From assembly GCF_021389975.1 (NCBI RefSeq), contig NZ_CP089981.1:4613501-4677500 (forward strand): a DNA stretch of 64,000 bases, given 5' to 3'. The notes under the pieces are model-generated. The model worked only from the letters and a program-made list of their open reading frames with translations, searched no databases and was not told where the DNA came from. Origin of the DNA: Fulvivirga ulvae. GTDB lineage: Bacteria; Bacteroidota; Bacteroidia; Cytophagales; Cyclobacteriaceae. Shown one piece after another: positions 23,828-36,100 of the stretch; position 1 is the first letter of the stretch, and the number at the start of each line of letters is the position of its first letter. The position numbers were made by a program, and so were the translations under genes.

Positions 23828-25741
23828 TTGAAAAAAGTAGTACTTATTTTGTCAGGCCTTAGCCTGGTTGCCCATATTGGTTTTTCACAGATCGTAATTC
23901 CCGAAGAAGAGGAAGAGACTGAACGCATTGGCTCCGGTATACTGGATGACTCTACCAAACAAATATACGGACCGACTACCACCCGTTTTACCCTTGAGGA
24001 AAATATCAAATATAATAATCCGCATTACTGGAATATCGATACTACAGTACTGAACCTTCACAGGTATCAATATGTAGCCAGGGAACGTAACTTATACCAG
24101 GATCTGGGTAATATAGGTACTGCTATTTCACCTATTTATCCGAAATTGCCCCACCGGATAGGTGCTACTTCAGGGTTTACTGTTTATGATATGTATTATG
24201 AAGGGCCTGAAGCAGTCAGGTACTATGATACTAAATCACCCTACTCTATGTTTGGTGTGATCTGGGGTGGCGAAGGCCGCGCTATTACTGATGCGAAATA
24301 CAGCAGGAATATCGATGAACGATCCAATATAGGTATTGACTTCAAAGGCCTCTTTATAGATAAGCAAATACAAAGGGTAAGGAGAGGAGACAGGCATGTT
24401 GAGGGTATTTATTACCGGGGTTATGGCAGCTACAGTACTAAAAACGGTAAATACACTGCACTTGCAAACTTCATCAGGAACCGCCATCAGGTGGATGAGT
24501 ATGGTGGGATTTTATTGGAGTCAGATACGCTCCCTAGGTCTGCATATTTTGACGAAAACAGGCAAACCATACTCACGGAGGCTGGTACCGACGAGCTTCG
24601 GACTAATTACCACCTGTACCACCAATATAAGTTGAATGATTTTATTCAGCTGTATCATTCCTTTGATCGCTATAAGCAACAAAATGATTTTCTGGATACA
24701 CCAGACACTACCTCTGCTTTTTATGACTTTTATGAGGTTGATTCTACTGACACAAAAGACAGATCAAAACTGACTTATATTCAAAATGAAGTGGGAGTGA
24801 AAGGTGATATTGGCAAAACATTCTACAATTTCTACTACAAGGCCAGAAAGGTGGATTTTGAGTACAAGTATATCGAAGAAGATACACTGGGCTTTGATAC
24901 GGATTATCTTGAAAATTATGCCGGATTTAATCTGCGTTTTGGAAATGATTCTGTAAGCTATATCAGTGCCTATGGCGAGTACATGCTTGGAGGAGAGTAC
25001 AAATTGGGAGGTGAGATTAGAGCCCCATGGTTTTATGCGGAGGCAATCAGTGTTAAGTACACTCCGGCGTATATTCAAAATGCATACCGCGGAAGTCATG
25101 ATGTGTGGAAGAATGATTTTGACTCTCCTATATCATCAAGCCTCCGGGCAGGTTTGAACCTGAAACTAGGCCCCGTAAGGCTGATGCCTTCCGCCGAGTA
25201 TACTCTCCTGACCAATTATATTTATTTCAGGGACAACAATGCTACCGAAGGGCAGCGGGTTTTGCCTGTACAAACTTCGGGTGACATTAATCTGTTGAAA
25301 GGGCAACTTGACCTGAGCGTAGATTTCCTAAAGGTATTTAATTTTAATACCAAACTTATTTACAGCAATGTATCCGGCGGGTCGGCGGACGCGATCAGTG
25401 TGCCCGAGCTATTTGGAAATGCCCAGGTATATTATCATGAAATTTTGCTGGATGGAAACCTGGAGTGGCAAATAGGGTTTGACCTGCACATGAGAAGTGC
25501 ATATTATGCCCAGGCTTATGACCCTATAATTATGCAGTACTATATTCAGGATGAATTCAAGGTTGAGCCCTATCCCGTATGGGATGTTTTTCTGAACGCC
25601 AAGATCAACAGAGGCAGGTTCTTCCTTAAATATAATAACATCGTCAGAGCGTTTCGCCCTACGGGATATTTCATGACACCATACTATCCGGCACAGGATG
25701 ATATTTTTGATTTTGGATTTAGCTGGTCTTTTTACGATTAA
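23828..25741 (+). CDS. Putative outer-membrane porin (Porin_10 type)
   Basis: About 637 residues. The start is uncertain (GTG 23822 or TTG 23828); both give a signal peptide ending AHIGFSQ. The mature protein starts with an acidic stretch (VIPEEEEETERIGSGI) and then shows the Bacteroidota putative-porin pattern: YGPTTTRFTLEENIKYNN, YQDLGNIGTAISPIYP, and many amphipathic strands to a terminal FGFSWSFYD with aromatic end. It is probably a large beta-barrel channel; the substrate is unknown. It abuts miaE, whose ATG follows the stop by 6 bases. Confidence 0.82.
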   Translation: MKKVVLILSGLSLVAHIGFSQIVIPEEEEETERIGSGILDDSTKQIYGPTTTRFTLEENIKYNNPHYWNIDTTVLNLHRYQYVARERNLYQDLGNIGTAISPIYPKLPHRIGATSGFTVYDMYYEGPEAVRYYDTKSPYSMFGVIWGGEGRAITDAKYSRNIDERSNIGIDFKGLFIDKQIQRVRRGDRHVEGIYYRGYGSYSTKNGKYTALANFIRNRHQVDEYGGILLESDTLPRSAYFDENRQTILTEAGTDELRTNYHLYHQYKLNDFIQLYHSFDRYKQQNDFLDTPDTTSAFYDFYEVDSTDTKDRSKLTYIQNEVGVKGDIGKTFYNFYYKARKVDFEYKYIEEDTLGFDTDYLENYAGFNLRFGNDSVSYISAYGEYMLGGEYKLGGEIRAPWFYAEAISVKYTPAYIQNAYRGSHDVWKNDFDSPISSSLRAGLNLKLGPVRLMPSAEYTLLTNYIYFRDNNATEGQRVLPVQTSGDINLLKGQLDLSVDFLKVFNFNTKLIYSNVSGGSADAISVPELFGNAQVYYHEILLDGNLEWQIGFDLHMRSAYYAQAYDPIIMQYYIQDEFKVEPYPVWDVFLNAKINRGRFFLKYNNIVRAFRPTGYFMTPYYPAQDDIFDFGFSWSFYD

Positions 25742-25747
25742 TTGATA

Positions 25748-26341
25748 ATGGATAAACACGTACTTGGCTTAGAGCTTCCTACTGACCCGCGATGGGCGAA
25801 TATTGCAGAAAAGAATATTGAGGAAATACTCATTGACCATGCCTACTGTGAACAGAAAGCTGCTAGCTCGTGTATTTCGCTCATCGTGAAGTTTCCGGAG
25901 AAAAAGGAGCTTGTTGAAATGCTGACCCCGGTGGTAGCTGAGGAGTGGAGTCATTTCGAGCGCGTTATTGAAGAAATGAAGAAGCGGGGCTATACCCTGG
26001 GACCAATGAGGAAGGATGAATATGTGGCCCGGTTAAACAAAATTGAGAAAAAAGGAGGAAGCAGGGAAGAGCAACTCGTTGAAAAACTTTTGTTAAATGC
26101 ACTTATAGAAGCAAGAAGCTGTGAGCGATTCAGGCTGCTTTGGAAGAATATTAATGATGAAGAACTTCAGAAATTTTACTATGAACTGATGGTTTCTGAA
26201 GCAGGGCATTATAAAAACTTTTTGCAGCTGGCCAAAAGCTACCTGCCGGAAGAAAGAGTAATGGAGAGGTGGCGCGAAATACTTGCCGCTGAGGCAGAGA
26301 TCATTAAAACGCTCGAGGTAAGGGGGGACAGGATGCATTAA
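25748..26341 (+). CDS. miaE: tRNA-(ms2io6A)-hydroxylase MiaE
   Basis: Non-haem di-iron monooxygenase that hydroxylates the isopentenyl group of 2-methylthio-N6-isopentenyl-adenosine at tRNA position 37. The 197-residue helical bundle shows iron-ligand motifs: DHAYCEQKAAS, AEEWSHFERVIEEM (E-x-x-H type), LLNALIEARSCERFRLL and SEAGHYKNF. Length is normal. It is read from the porin message (6-base gap), although the functions are unrelated. Confidence 0.92.
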   Translation: MDKHVLGLELPTDPRWANIAEKNIEEILIDHAYCEQKAASSCISLIVKFPEKKELVEMLTPVVAEEWSHFERVIEEMKKRGYTLGPMRKDEYVARLNKIEKKGGSREEQLVEKLLLNALIEARSCERFRLLWKNINDEELQKFYYELMVSEAGHYKNFLQLAKSYLPEERVMERWREILAAEAEIIKTLEVRGDRMH

Positions 26342-26420
26342 TGGCTGCGCTAAATGGTAATCGGTAAAAAGTAGTTTTTAGTTTATTTACCAGTCATTGA
26401 TCACCACCAGAAGCCCGCCA

Positions 26421-27683
26421 TCAGGTCTTTTGTTTCTTCTTCTTGGCAGCGGGGAACAGGATGTTATTCAGTATAAGGCGGTAGCCGGGAGAGTTGGGAT
26501 GCAGGTTAAGATCAGTCGGCTCCTCGTTAACAAGGTGCTGATAGTCTTCGGGATCATGACCGCCATAGAAAGTCCAGAAGCCTTTCCCAAATACGCCGTG
26601 AATGTATTTAACTTCTTTAATTGATTTATTTTCACCCATAATCACTACGTCAGGCTTCACAAGGTTCTTTTTATATCCGGTAGTTTGCCCATAGAACCCC
26701 TTAAGCACCCGTGTATGATTTTGTGTAAGCATGGTGGGGATGGGGTCCCATTTTGCAGAGAACTCAAACAGGTTGAAGTAGTCGTTTTCTTCGCGAAGGC
26801 CTCTTTCAGAAAACTGATTGTCAATATTCGAGAACTCATATTCGTAGGGATCTCTGGATATCTTAAAATTATCAAAAGCGAAAGTGTTTTCAAAGTTTAG
26901 CTTCTGCTGGGCCGTAGGGTCTGCCGGGTCACCATCATACATACGCTCCACTATATCAATACCTTCGGCAGCCAGAGCAATATCGTAAGTGTCGGTGGCT
27001 GAGCACATGGCAAATAAGAAACCGCCGCCACTCACAAATTCTTTAATGCGCTTGGCTACAGCCAGTTTAAGGTGAGATACTTTGTTAAATCCATGCTTTC
27101 GGGCTGATTCTTCAAATTCACGCTGCTGCTCTATATACCAGGGTATGTTTTTAAAAGAACGATAAAACTTGCCGTATTGTCCTGTAAAATCTTCGTGGTG
27201 CAGGTGGAGCCAGTCATACTTAGGCAGGTCTCCTGCCAAAACCTCGTCATCGAAAATCACAGTATAAGGTATTTCCGCATAGGTCAGCACAAGGGTTACT
27301 GCATCATCCCAAGGCAATTTACTTTTTGGGGAGTAGACGGCAATTTTAGGAAACTTCTCCAATTTCATAATGTCCGTGTTGGATGAAGGGCTTGCTATAT
27401 TTTCAATAATTGAGTTTGCCTGCGCATCGGAGATCACCTGATAGCTAACTCCTCTGATAATCAATTCATTCTCAAACTTTTGATAATATTTACACATAAA
27501 ACTTCCGCCTTCATAATTCAGAAGCCAGTCCACTTCGATGTCGTTTTGGAGTATCCAGTAAGCTATACCATAGGCTTTTAAGTGATTGGATTGTTTTTCA
27601 TTCATCGGAATGTAGATGTAGCTGGCGTAGGTATGGCTAAAAATAGTAAGTAACAGAAGGATGGTGAAAACAATTCTTTTCAT
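26421..27683 (-). CDS. Secreted protein of unknown role, glutamine-amidotransferase-like fold
   Basis: 420 residues from ATG 27683 (MKRIVFTILLLLTIFSHTYA, a signal peptide); an upstream start at 27701 would add six residues. Databases often call this Bacteroidota family asparagine synthetase B, but it has no class II amidotransferase Cys at the N-terminus and no synthetase domain. The sequence has alternating strands and helices (KFPKIAVYSPKSKLPWDDAV, DWLHLHHEDFTGQYGKFY, VSGGGFLFAMCSATDTYDIA) like a GATase1-like periplasmic protein. The C-terminal FGKGFWTFYGGHDPEDYQH is conserved-looking. Function unknown; it stands alone. Confidence 0.7.
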   Translation of the reverse strand: MKRIVFTILLLLTIFSHTYASYIYIPMNEKQSNHLKAYGIAYWILQNDIEVDWLLNYEGGSFMCKYYQKFENELIIRGVSYQVISDAQANSIIENIASPSSNTDIMKLEKFPKIAVYSPKSKLPWDDAVTLVLTYAEIPYTVIFDDEVLAGDLPKYDWLHLHHEDFTGQYGKFYRSFKNIPWYIEQQREFEESARKHGFNKVSHLKLAVAKRIKEFVSGGGFLFAMCSATDTYDIALAAEGIDIVERMYDGDPADPTAQQKLNFENTFAFDNFKISRDPYEYEFSNIDNQFSERGLREENDYFNLFEFSAKWDPIPTMLTQNHTRVLKGFYGQTTGYKKNLVKPDVVIMGENKSIKEVKYIHGVFGKGFWTFYGGHDPEDYQHLVNEEPTDLNLHPNSPGYRLILNNILFPAAKKKKQKT

Positions 27684-27865
27684 GTGTACGAGTTTATTCA
27701 ACGGCCGGACAGGACCATATTCTATATTTTATAACCTTCCTGTATGGAGGGTTGAAATTTCAACTTTCTAAATTACCGATAAAACGCGTTATCAACTAAT
27801 CAGATAATTTGTAAATGTATGAACGATATTATTAATTACTTTAGTTTCGCAAAAGTAGGATTTCC

Positions 27866-29104
27866 ATGGAATTACAAGAAAATATAAAAGAAGGATTAAA
27901 GTCGATTAACGCAAATCTGCTAAGGACTATTCTTACAGCATTGATCGTGGCCATAGGTATTACCAGTCTTGTAGGGATCCTTACGGCTGTTGATGGAATC
28001 CAGTATTCGGTAAAAGACAGTCTTGCCGAATTGGGCGTAAATACTTTTGACATCTACTCCAAAAGGAACCGGGGTGGAAGGCAACAGGGAAAAACAGAGA
28101 GGGTAGCTCCACCATTAACTTTGAAAGAGGCAGTCAGGTTTACAGAAGTATATAAGTACCCATCCAGTGTCAGCCTGTCAACATCAGTATCCTGGAGTGC
28201 TGAGCTAAAACATGCATCTAAAAAGACTAATCCCAATGTATGGGTGGTAGGTGCCAATGAGGAGTATGTGGCCCTGGAAGGGCTCAATATTAAAAAGGGA
28301 AGAAATTTCTCCAATATAGAGGTACAGTATGGCACCAATGTGGCGATTATTGGTCCTGATGTGGTCGATGCCCTCTATACTGATGACGAAGATCCTCTTA
28401 ATACAGAGATATCTATGCTTGGAGGCAAGTATAAAGTGATAGGTATACTGGAAGAAAAGGGGCAGATCGGGGGAGGAAGCGGGCCTGATAATTCTGTTAT
28501 TATGCCCATAATCAGCGCCAGCAAAATGTCGTCCGACAGAATGCTTAAATATAGCCTGACGGTTGGCATTGATAATCCGGCTGAAATGGACATGGCTATG
28601 GGAGAGGCTACCGGTATCATGCGCAAGATCAGGCAGGACAGGCTTGGGGAGCCGAATTCTTTTGAAATAGCCAAAAGTGAGTCGTTGGCAGATGCCATGG
28701 GAGAGCTGTCAGGTATATTAAGAATTGCCGGGTTTGTTATAGGTTTTATTACCTTGCTGGGTGCATGCGTGGCTCTGATGAACATCATGATGGTTTCCGT
28801 TACAGAAAGAACCAGGGAAGTAGGAGTAAGAAAAGCTTTGGGAGCCACACCACTTAGGATTCGTCAGCAGTTTATCATTGAAGCAATCGTGGTGTGTCTT
28901 TTGGGAGGCGTGGCAGGTATTATACTTGGAGTGGGAATTGGAAACCTTTTTGCCAGTATTCTGGGTATTGATGGGTTCGTTATGCCCTGGGTTTGGATTT
29001 TAGTAGGGCTTGTGGTTTGTGTGGTAGTTGGTTTGATATCCGGGTATTATCCTGCAAATAAAGCCGCTAAGCTTGACCCTATTGAATCTTTACGTTTTGA
29101 ATAG
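27866..29104 (+). CDS. ABC transporter permease, MacB/FtsX type
   Basis: 412 residues. N-terminal membrane segment at about 20-42 (TILTALIVAIGITSLVGILT), a MacB-type periplasmic domain at about 45-270, then three membrane segments at about 285-310, 340-365 and 375-400. It ends AAKLDPIESLRFE, the typical permease tail. GVRKALGATPLRIRQQFIIE is the cytoplasmic loop that contacts the ATPase. Such permeases work with a MacB/LolD-type ATPase to move lipoproteins, peptides or toxins; no ATPase or MacA gene is nearby, so the partner must be elsewhere. Start ATG 27866 follows a near-consensus promoter (TAGTTTCG). Confidence 0.88.
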   Translation: MELQENIKEGLKSINANLLRTILTALIVAIGITSLVGILTAVDGIQYSVKDSLAELGVNTFDIYSKRNRGGRQQGKTERVAPPLTLKEAVRFTEVYKYPSSVSLSTSVSWSAELKHASKKTNPNVWVVGANEEYVALEGLNIKKGRNFSNIEVQYGTNVAIIGPDVVDALYTDDEDPLNTEISMLGGKYKVIGILEEKGQIGGGSGPDNSVIMPIISASKMSSDRMLKYSLTVGIDNPAEMDMAMGEATGIMRKIRQDRLGEPNSFEIAKSESLADAMGELSGILRIAGFVIGFITLLGACVALMNIMMVSVTERTREVGVRKALGATPLRIRQQFIIEAIVVCLLGGVAGIILGVGIGNLFASILGIDGFVMPWVWILVGLVVCVVVGLISGYYPANKAAKLDPIESLRFE

Positions 29105-29223
29105 ATTATTACACGTGATTTCGATACATTTATAATCAGGTCGGGTTTTCTTTAATTTTTTAGGTTATTGATACCTGTTCTTTTTGTTTAACACTGGATT
29201 ATTCATTAAATAGTACCTGACTA

Positions 29224-30009
29224 TTGATGAAAAGGTTTGTTTTCTTTAGTATCTGGCTTTTGATTTGTGGTCCGCTATATGGCGGGGAAATAGTGCTTTC
29301 CGGTACATATCAGGGTAAGTCAGTGTTTGTGCAGAACCCCTTTAATCATAGTAGGAATACCTTTTGCACCAGGGAAGTATTTGTCAACGACAGAAAACTT
29401 TTCGATGCCCCTCAAATATCAGCTTTTAAAATCGACCTGACCCACCTGCAACTCAATGATCTGGTAGTGATCAGAATAACCTTCGATGACGGGTGTATGC
29501 CCCGGGTGGTCAACCCACAGGTAATACAGACCCCAAAACGGTTTCAATTTGTTTCAAGCCAGTCTGACAACCAGTCAATCAGCTGGGTTACGGCCGGAGA
29601 GGTACCGGGAGGGCAGTTTGTTATTGAGCGCTATGAACACAGCAGAAAACGCTGGGAGGTATTCAGATCTCTGCTATCCAAGGGGCGTTTGGACAATAAT
29701 CAGTATGCAATACTGGCTGATCACTATACCGGAGAAAACAGGTACAGGATCCGCTATGAAGATCCTGAAGGGGCTGTAATCTATTCGTTGGAACTGGATT
29801 ACACTTCTACAGAAACTCCGGTCACTTTTTATCCTTTAGTTGCCACCACCAAACTTACCTTTTCTGACTCAACCCGTTATTCAATTACTGATTATTATGG
29901 CAAGCTTGTAAAAGAAGGGGAAGGTATGCAGGTCGATATTTCAGACCTGAGTCCTGGAGAATATTACCTCAATATTCAGAACAGGAAAGAGAAATTCGTT
30001 AAAAAATAA
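29224..30009 (+). CDS. Small secreted protein with T9SS-like C-terminal domain
   Basis: 261 residues with a signal peptide (about 1-21, ending GPLYGGE). The first half is a beta-sandwich (TYQGKSVFVQNPFNHSRNTF); the middle segment resembles a fibronectin-like domain (ISWVTAGEVPGGQFVIERYE). The last 65 residues (VTFYPLVATTKLTF, then DISDLSPGEYYLNIQNRKEK) fit the T9SS type A sorting domain, a little degenerate. Likely exported by the type IX system to the surface. Function unknown. Followed by a strong terminator shared with the converging giant gene. Confidence 0.7.
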   Translation: MMKRFVFFSIWLLICGPLYGGEIVLSGTYQGKSVFVQNPFNHSRNTFCTREVFVNDRKLFDAPQISAFKIDLTHLQLNDLVVIRITFDDGCMPRVVNPQVIQTPKRFQFVSSQSDNQSISWVTAGEVPGGQFVIERYEHSRKRWEVFRSLLSKGRLDNNQYAILADHYTGENRYRIRYEDPEGAVIYSLELDYTSTETPVTFYPLVATTKLTFSDSTRYSITDYYGKLVKEGEGMQVDISDLSPGEYYLNIQNRKEKFVKK

Positions 30010-30114
30010 AATTTTTAATGCAGCGGAAAGAGTTGGTAGTACAACATGCCATTCCATGAGAGGTCGGCGGTACTTTTACATGGGGCTATAATTAATTATA
30101 ATCACGGGATAAAA

Positions 30115-30147
30115 AAAGCGGCTGCTTCGATTCGAAACAGCCGCTTT
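30115..30147. terminator. Bidirectional terminator between converging genes
   Basis: AAAGCGGCTG and CAGCCGCTTT form the outer stem, continued by TTCG and CGAA after one mismatch; A and T tails lie on both sides. It ends the giant gene from the right and the secreted-protein gene from the left. Confidence 0.85.
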
Positions 30148-30166
30148 GTATTGACTTTAGTGGTTT

Positions 30167-33100
30167 TTAATTATGGATGATCATTATTCTCTTCCTTTCA
30201 AAGTATCCATCTTTTGTTTCTACCTGCACATGGTACATGCCGGCAGCAATATTCTTAGTGTCAAGATCAAACCTGCCTGAGTCTGCCTGCTTATCAAATA
30301 TCACTTTACCGAACATGTCAAATACCTTTATAACAGGTTGTTTTAAGCTGCGTGGCAATATGATTGTAAGCTTGTCATGAGCAGGGTTAGGGAAGAGTTC
30401 GAAGCCTATGTTTATTGGTGAATTGTCTAAACCAGTTATTTTATCAGGGATGGTGATGTTATCTAAAATACTGGACTGGTATACTTCACGGGTGTCCTCA
30501 TCCTGGATGAATGCTATGATAGCTACTGACGCGGGATTATAAAAATCCAATTGAGGTATCCAGGAATGGTTAACATTTATAGTTTCCCCCTGAGCTATGG
30601 AATTTGAAACTTTTGTACCGGAGGCTGAGGGGAGCATTTTCCTAAGTACAAATTCAAAATCCTGCTCACCACTGGCAACCTGGGTTAGTCCTGCCTGCGT
30701 CAGGTCGACCGATTTTTCAACTACTGCAATATGAACTACCGAATTGGGAGCAATATCAACAAGAGCAGTGAGCGCAACGGAAATATCCACGGCGCCCCCA
30801 TTTGCAGCTGAGGATATACTGATATCAAATGGTGCATTGTTTAAGGTCCTTATCCCATACTCCTTAGCACCCCATTCTGAAAACAGGGTACCCAGGTCTT
30901 CTCTGATCACACCATCAAGTCTTGCTCTTGGAGTTTGCGCTATGTTGTAGTACAGCGCTCTGGCACTGGGGTCAGCCGTGTTAGTGGCATTAAAAGGGTC
31001 ATCACCCGGAAAAGCAGTATGGTAGTTTATTTTTACCAGCTCTGCCAAACCACCCGGGTTAAAGGTTTTGAGGAAATCAGCTTCTGCCCTGGTATTTTGG
31101 GTTTGGGCAGTATTTGTGAAGTTTTCTACAAGTACTATTCGGGTCCTGTTGCCAATAAAAACATTATCAATTGCAAAACCATCGGGTTTACTAACTTCTG
31201 CAGATCCCGGAGTACTTTTGAAAGTGAACCTGAAAATAACATTCGACCTGTCAGTCACCGGAATGTCGTCCAGCCTGTGTTTAGAGTTGACCCAGCCGTT
31301 ATCAGCCCCAGACCAACCGTAAAAACCTACAGCCTGATTGCCAGGGTTTGATGAAATATCCCGCTGGTTGTACCAGTTAATTCCTGACTGGATACCGTCA
31401 TCAAAGTTACCCAGTCTGACCCATGGGCCATTTATGCCATTAATGGAGTATTCAAGTATTACACCATCTTCCTTATCAGCTGTGTTTGTCCAGCTATCAA
31501 AGGAAATCATGGGACGGTCCAGACCAGAAATGTCAAAGCATGGGCTGTATAAATATGATTGCTCATTTTTGTTGTAAGGGCCGTTTAGGCCGGTTATCCA
31601 GATGGTATTGCCGTTGTTGTCGCCAGGTACTATGTCCTGGTTAGCAGGTGTACCAAATTCCCAACTGGAATTACTGCCATTGGCTACCCATCCACTGCCG
31701 TCATTTGATTCGAAGTTTTGGAAATATACATCTGCATTGCTGGCTGCTTCCTGCGGTGTGATAACCACATTTTTGCTTAGTTCATTTACACATCCATTCT
31801 GGCTTTGTATTTCCAGTGCTACCGTATACAATCCGGGAGCTGTGAAGGAGTGATCGAAATTATCTGTAATTCCCGGAGCTGTTTGTGTGCTCTCCGTGGT
31901 ACCATTAACTTTCCATCTTATACCTTCCAGGTTGATTCCTGTGGTATTTTTTGTAAAGGTTATAGGCGAACCGGATTCAATGCAGCTGGTATTTACAGTA
32001 AAATCAAATGCGTCGAGTTTTTCAACAATAACTTCAACTGCGGGACTGAAACAGTTGTTGCCGCGGAATACCTGGGCTACATAAAACTGATCAACAGTAC
32101 CAACCCCAGCGATTATATTCTGATCGAGTACCGGGCCTGTCCATATGGGTGTTCCGTCGGTATCGTTGGTTTCAAACCACGCAAAGTCTACTCCGCCGGG
32201 CACTGTATTGGTAATACCTTCAGCTCTTATTTCAGGTATATCGGTACCAATAATACAGGCACTTACGGTTGGAGACATATCTCCGTTAACAGCCGGCGCA
32301 GTAGGCTGGTTAAATATGGCAACTTTCAAAGTGTCACTGTTGGAGCAGAATTTGGAATTTCCAATATTCTGGTCGAATGTATAGATAAGGGATAGTGTAT
32401 CTACATAAGTGTTGACGTTCATCGGGAAATTTTCCGGATGAAAGAAGAAGTTGCCCCCTTGCTGAATTACGGTATTTGTACCATCGTTTATGTCATAATC
32501 AGAAGTGAAATGGAATGTATTTGTACCACTGGCCAGGTCATTATTAGGAATAAGTTGCACCGGGCCGTCTGCCGAGCAATAAACTCTTTGATTTCCTTCA
32601 ATGGAGAATAGCGGTGTTGGTGCCCTGAAAACGGTTGTCTTTTGGCTTCGGGACTGTATGCTTCCCAAACTGGTCATATACCTGTAGCGAAGTTCCAGTT
32701 CCAATGAATTATCCAGCTCCGGAATACTGTCTGCAGCATTGGAAGGAACAAATACAAAGGGGCCTAAGGCAGTGCCACTCGTGCTTATCAACCCTAGTCG
32801 TTCTGCCTCTGCAGTACCGCCATCATAGCTGAGTGAGCTGGTTGTATTAATCCTTATATGCATAGAAAGAAGTGTTTCACCCGGATTCAGGAACGGGTTA
32901 AGCGTAGCTGTTTGCGGCTCATCTTCACAATATTCGGTGTCCAGGTTGCCGATGAGGCTGCTGTTATCGAACACCTCAAAGGTTTCACTACCAGTGGTTT
33001 CACATCCGTTGTTATCAACATATACATACTCTACGAGATAGCTGCCAAGAGTCAGGTCTTTAGAGTCGAACCACCATCTGCCGCTTTCTCTGATCACACC

Positions 33101-36100
33101 GCCGTCATTGCTATAAAATTCTATATAAGGAGGCACGTTCAATGTGCCTTCTGCAATAGTATCAATATTGGCAGGTGGGGATAGCAGGGCAAGGCGATAC
33201 TTATTTGTTTCACCCTGAGCATGGTTGATCTGAGGTGTAAATGTTGCCGCGGGCTCTTCATTAACAGTTACGGGTAAAATAATCGGATTGCTCAGGCAGC
33301 CGTTGGCATCTTCTTCCACCACCTGAACATTATAACTGCCAGCAGTAGTGCCCCAATCTACAATAATAGTGCTGGTACCCTGACCTACAAAGCTTGTACC
33401 CCCTGCTGTTGGTACCGTCCATGAATAGGTACTGCCGCTATTATTACTTACCTTATACAGTACCGATGACTCTGCCAGACAAACCTCATTGTTAACAGGA
33501 GGTTGAAATGAATTAGTTGGGAGAGGGATAAGGTTAATGACCAGATTAGAGGTTATCCCTGCTCCGCAGCTACCACCTGTTGGCGTTAGTGTTACTTCCG
33601 CAGACTGGTTAGCCTGCTCTGTTGGACTGAAAGTGTAAACAGGGTTGGCAATGGTCTGGTCTGAGAATTGAGAATTACTTGCACCGGTTACAGTTTCCCA
33701 AAGGTATCCGGTTGAGTTCCCTGATACTGTCCCGTTGAGTTGAACCTGGGCAGGATTTGAACCGTCCCAGCAATAATCAAGAACGTTCCCAAAGCCTCCC
33801 GGGTTGGCGGTAGCATTTGAAACAAAATTAATGGTTAACACATCAGTTACTTCGGAGCAGGCAGTAGGGTTACCTGTAGTTGTGATAGTAAGGCTAACCG
33901 TGTTGTTAAAAATATCCTGGGTGCCCACATGATATACCGCATTCAGATTAGTACTTGTTGCGGTACCACCATCAAAGTTCCCACTGCCATTTGTAGACCA
34001 GATAACGCCTCCGGCATTCGCGCTGAAAGATGGACCCGTTCCCAATGTTGCTGCATTTAATGTGATGTCCAGTCCATCGTCCAGACAGTACTCAAGCTGG
34101 CCGGACGCATTGCCACCTGCTTCTACTGTAGGCCTTTGGTTTAAAGTTACGTTGTACGAACCGGTAAGCTGCCCGACCGGAACATTACACCCGTTTGCAT
34201 CTGTAACGGATATCAGTGAATATGTATTGAGCCCTATGGCAGCAGGATCCACAGTGATATCTGTTCCGCTTGTATAACCGTTTACGCTACCCAGGGAGTA
34301 GACTATATCATATGGTGCGGTGCCTCCCCTGATATCAACTTTTATGGTTGACGTTTGAATAGGGCCACTGGTACAGACCGTACTGTTGTTAATACTACCT
34401 ACTGAAAGCACAGCCTGTGATGGTCCTATTTGCACAGTTTGAGTGGTAGTGATTGTTACCTCAGGATTAGAGCCCGGGGCAGAGCCATCATTTTTTGTAA
34501 GGTCCAACGTGCCGCTAAGAGAGGTTACTGAGCCTGAATAAGAAGGCACCTCCACAGTAAGCTGAGTATCACTATTGGTAACTATAGAAGGAGAGTTGAC
34601 ACTTCCCCCCGTTCCGTTAAAAGTTACTGTGGTCACACCTGTTAAGAATGATCCGGTGATGGTTATGGTGCCACCGACACAACCAAAAGAAGAAATACCT
34701 GTTACCTGGGGCGGTGCATAGGTAGTGAAATTCCAGCTTGTATTATCACTGATGCCTGCAAAATCGTTTCCGGCAATGTCCGTGACTACTCCGGCCTCCA
34801 TTTGAATATAGTAGCCTGTACCTTGAGCAAGAGGAAGCAGCGGAGTGGCTGTGAACTGGTTAAGGGCTGCATTGAAGGATAGCAATGAAATATCGAAGGA
34901 TTGTATCAGTGCATCAGAAGCATTGAACAGTCTGATAAAACCAGAGCCAACCTGTACGTCTTCGTTAAACCTGAATACAAGGCTGGAACCTGTAGGGTTG
35001 TTAAAAGAGTTATCAGCAGGGCTCAGTGTTAAAAATTGGGGAGGCGTACTGTCTATTACATAGGTTTCACCACTGTTAAAAAGTGAATTGTACAGATTAC
35101 CGGCGAGGTCGTTTATAGTTGCTGCAGCCGGTACGGTGAGCTCTAGTGTGCCTGTAAGGGTTGAAAGGTTATCCACCGTTACCGTATAAGTATCTCCGCT
35201 CCCGGTAACTGTACCTACGGTGCCTAACGTGGCAACGAAATCTGAGGCATCTACATTTACCACACTTTCATTGAAGATAACTTCAAAAGATACACTGGCT
35301 GCATTAGTAGGAGAGGGATCAAGTCGATTGATCTGCATTACTATGGGAGGACTGTTGTCTATAATGTACGTTGTCCTTCCGGTAGAGGAAGAGACACTGT
35401 TCCCGGCTTCATCTGTAGCTGTAATAGTTACCGGAGCTGTTTGGTTGATTGATCCGGGTACGTTCCAAAAGAAGGTCCATGTTTTATTGTCAACTTTTAC
35501 CATAGCGCTGTTGGTTACAACTGTACCTATGGTTATAACTGGTGGGACTGATTCGTCAATGTTATGATTTTCAGTAAAAGTTACCGTGATATTGACGTCA
35601 TCAATATTTCGAACGATGTTATCGCTCTGATCGTCTGCGATGTTTGCGATCGGTGCCTGACCGTCAATAAATACATCATTACTTATGGCATTGGCCACAG
35701 CGCCCAGGTCCGGATTATCTGCAATAGTCAGAGCACCATTGTTGGGTTGGTTGTTGTTAAATGAGGTATATTGAAAGTTGGCAGGAAAAGTAAGTGTGCC
35801 GCTTGTAAATGCCGTGGGAGAATTAATCATGCTAAGGGCATCAGTGTTAGTGACGGTTACAGCCGAGTTATAGTCAAGGTCAACAATATTGTTAGCATCC
35901 CTTGCCTCAAGCTGTGGTTGTGGAGTTACATTGACATCAGGCCTGTATAGCACTGGCGGTTGTGTGGTAAAAACCAATTGAGTAGCCACAACCTCGATGG
36001 TATTATCGCCTGCATTCAACGATGATGTAGCACCTCCTGCATTGGCTGTGGCAAAGCCTGATGAAGCAGAACTGGCAGTGGCCGAGGCTACAGTGAAGCT

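Noticed and set aside
26421..27683. Annotation as asparagine synthetase B
   Set aside because: No N-terminal nucleophile Cys, no synthetase domain, and a signal peptide is present; the name is a carried-over database label.
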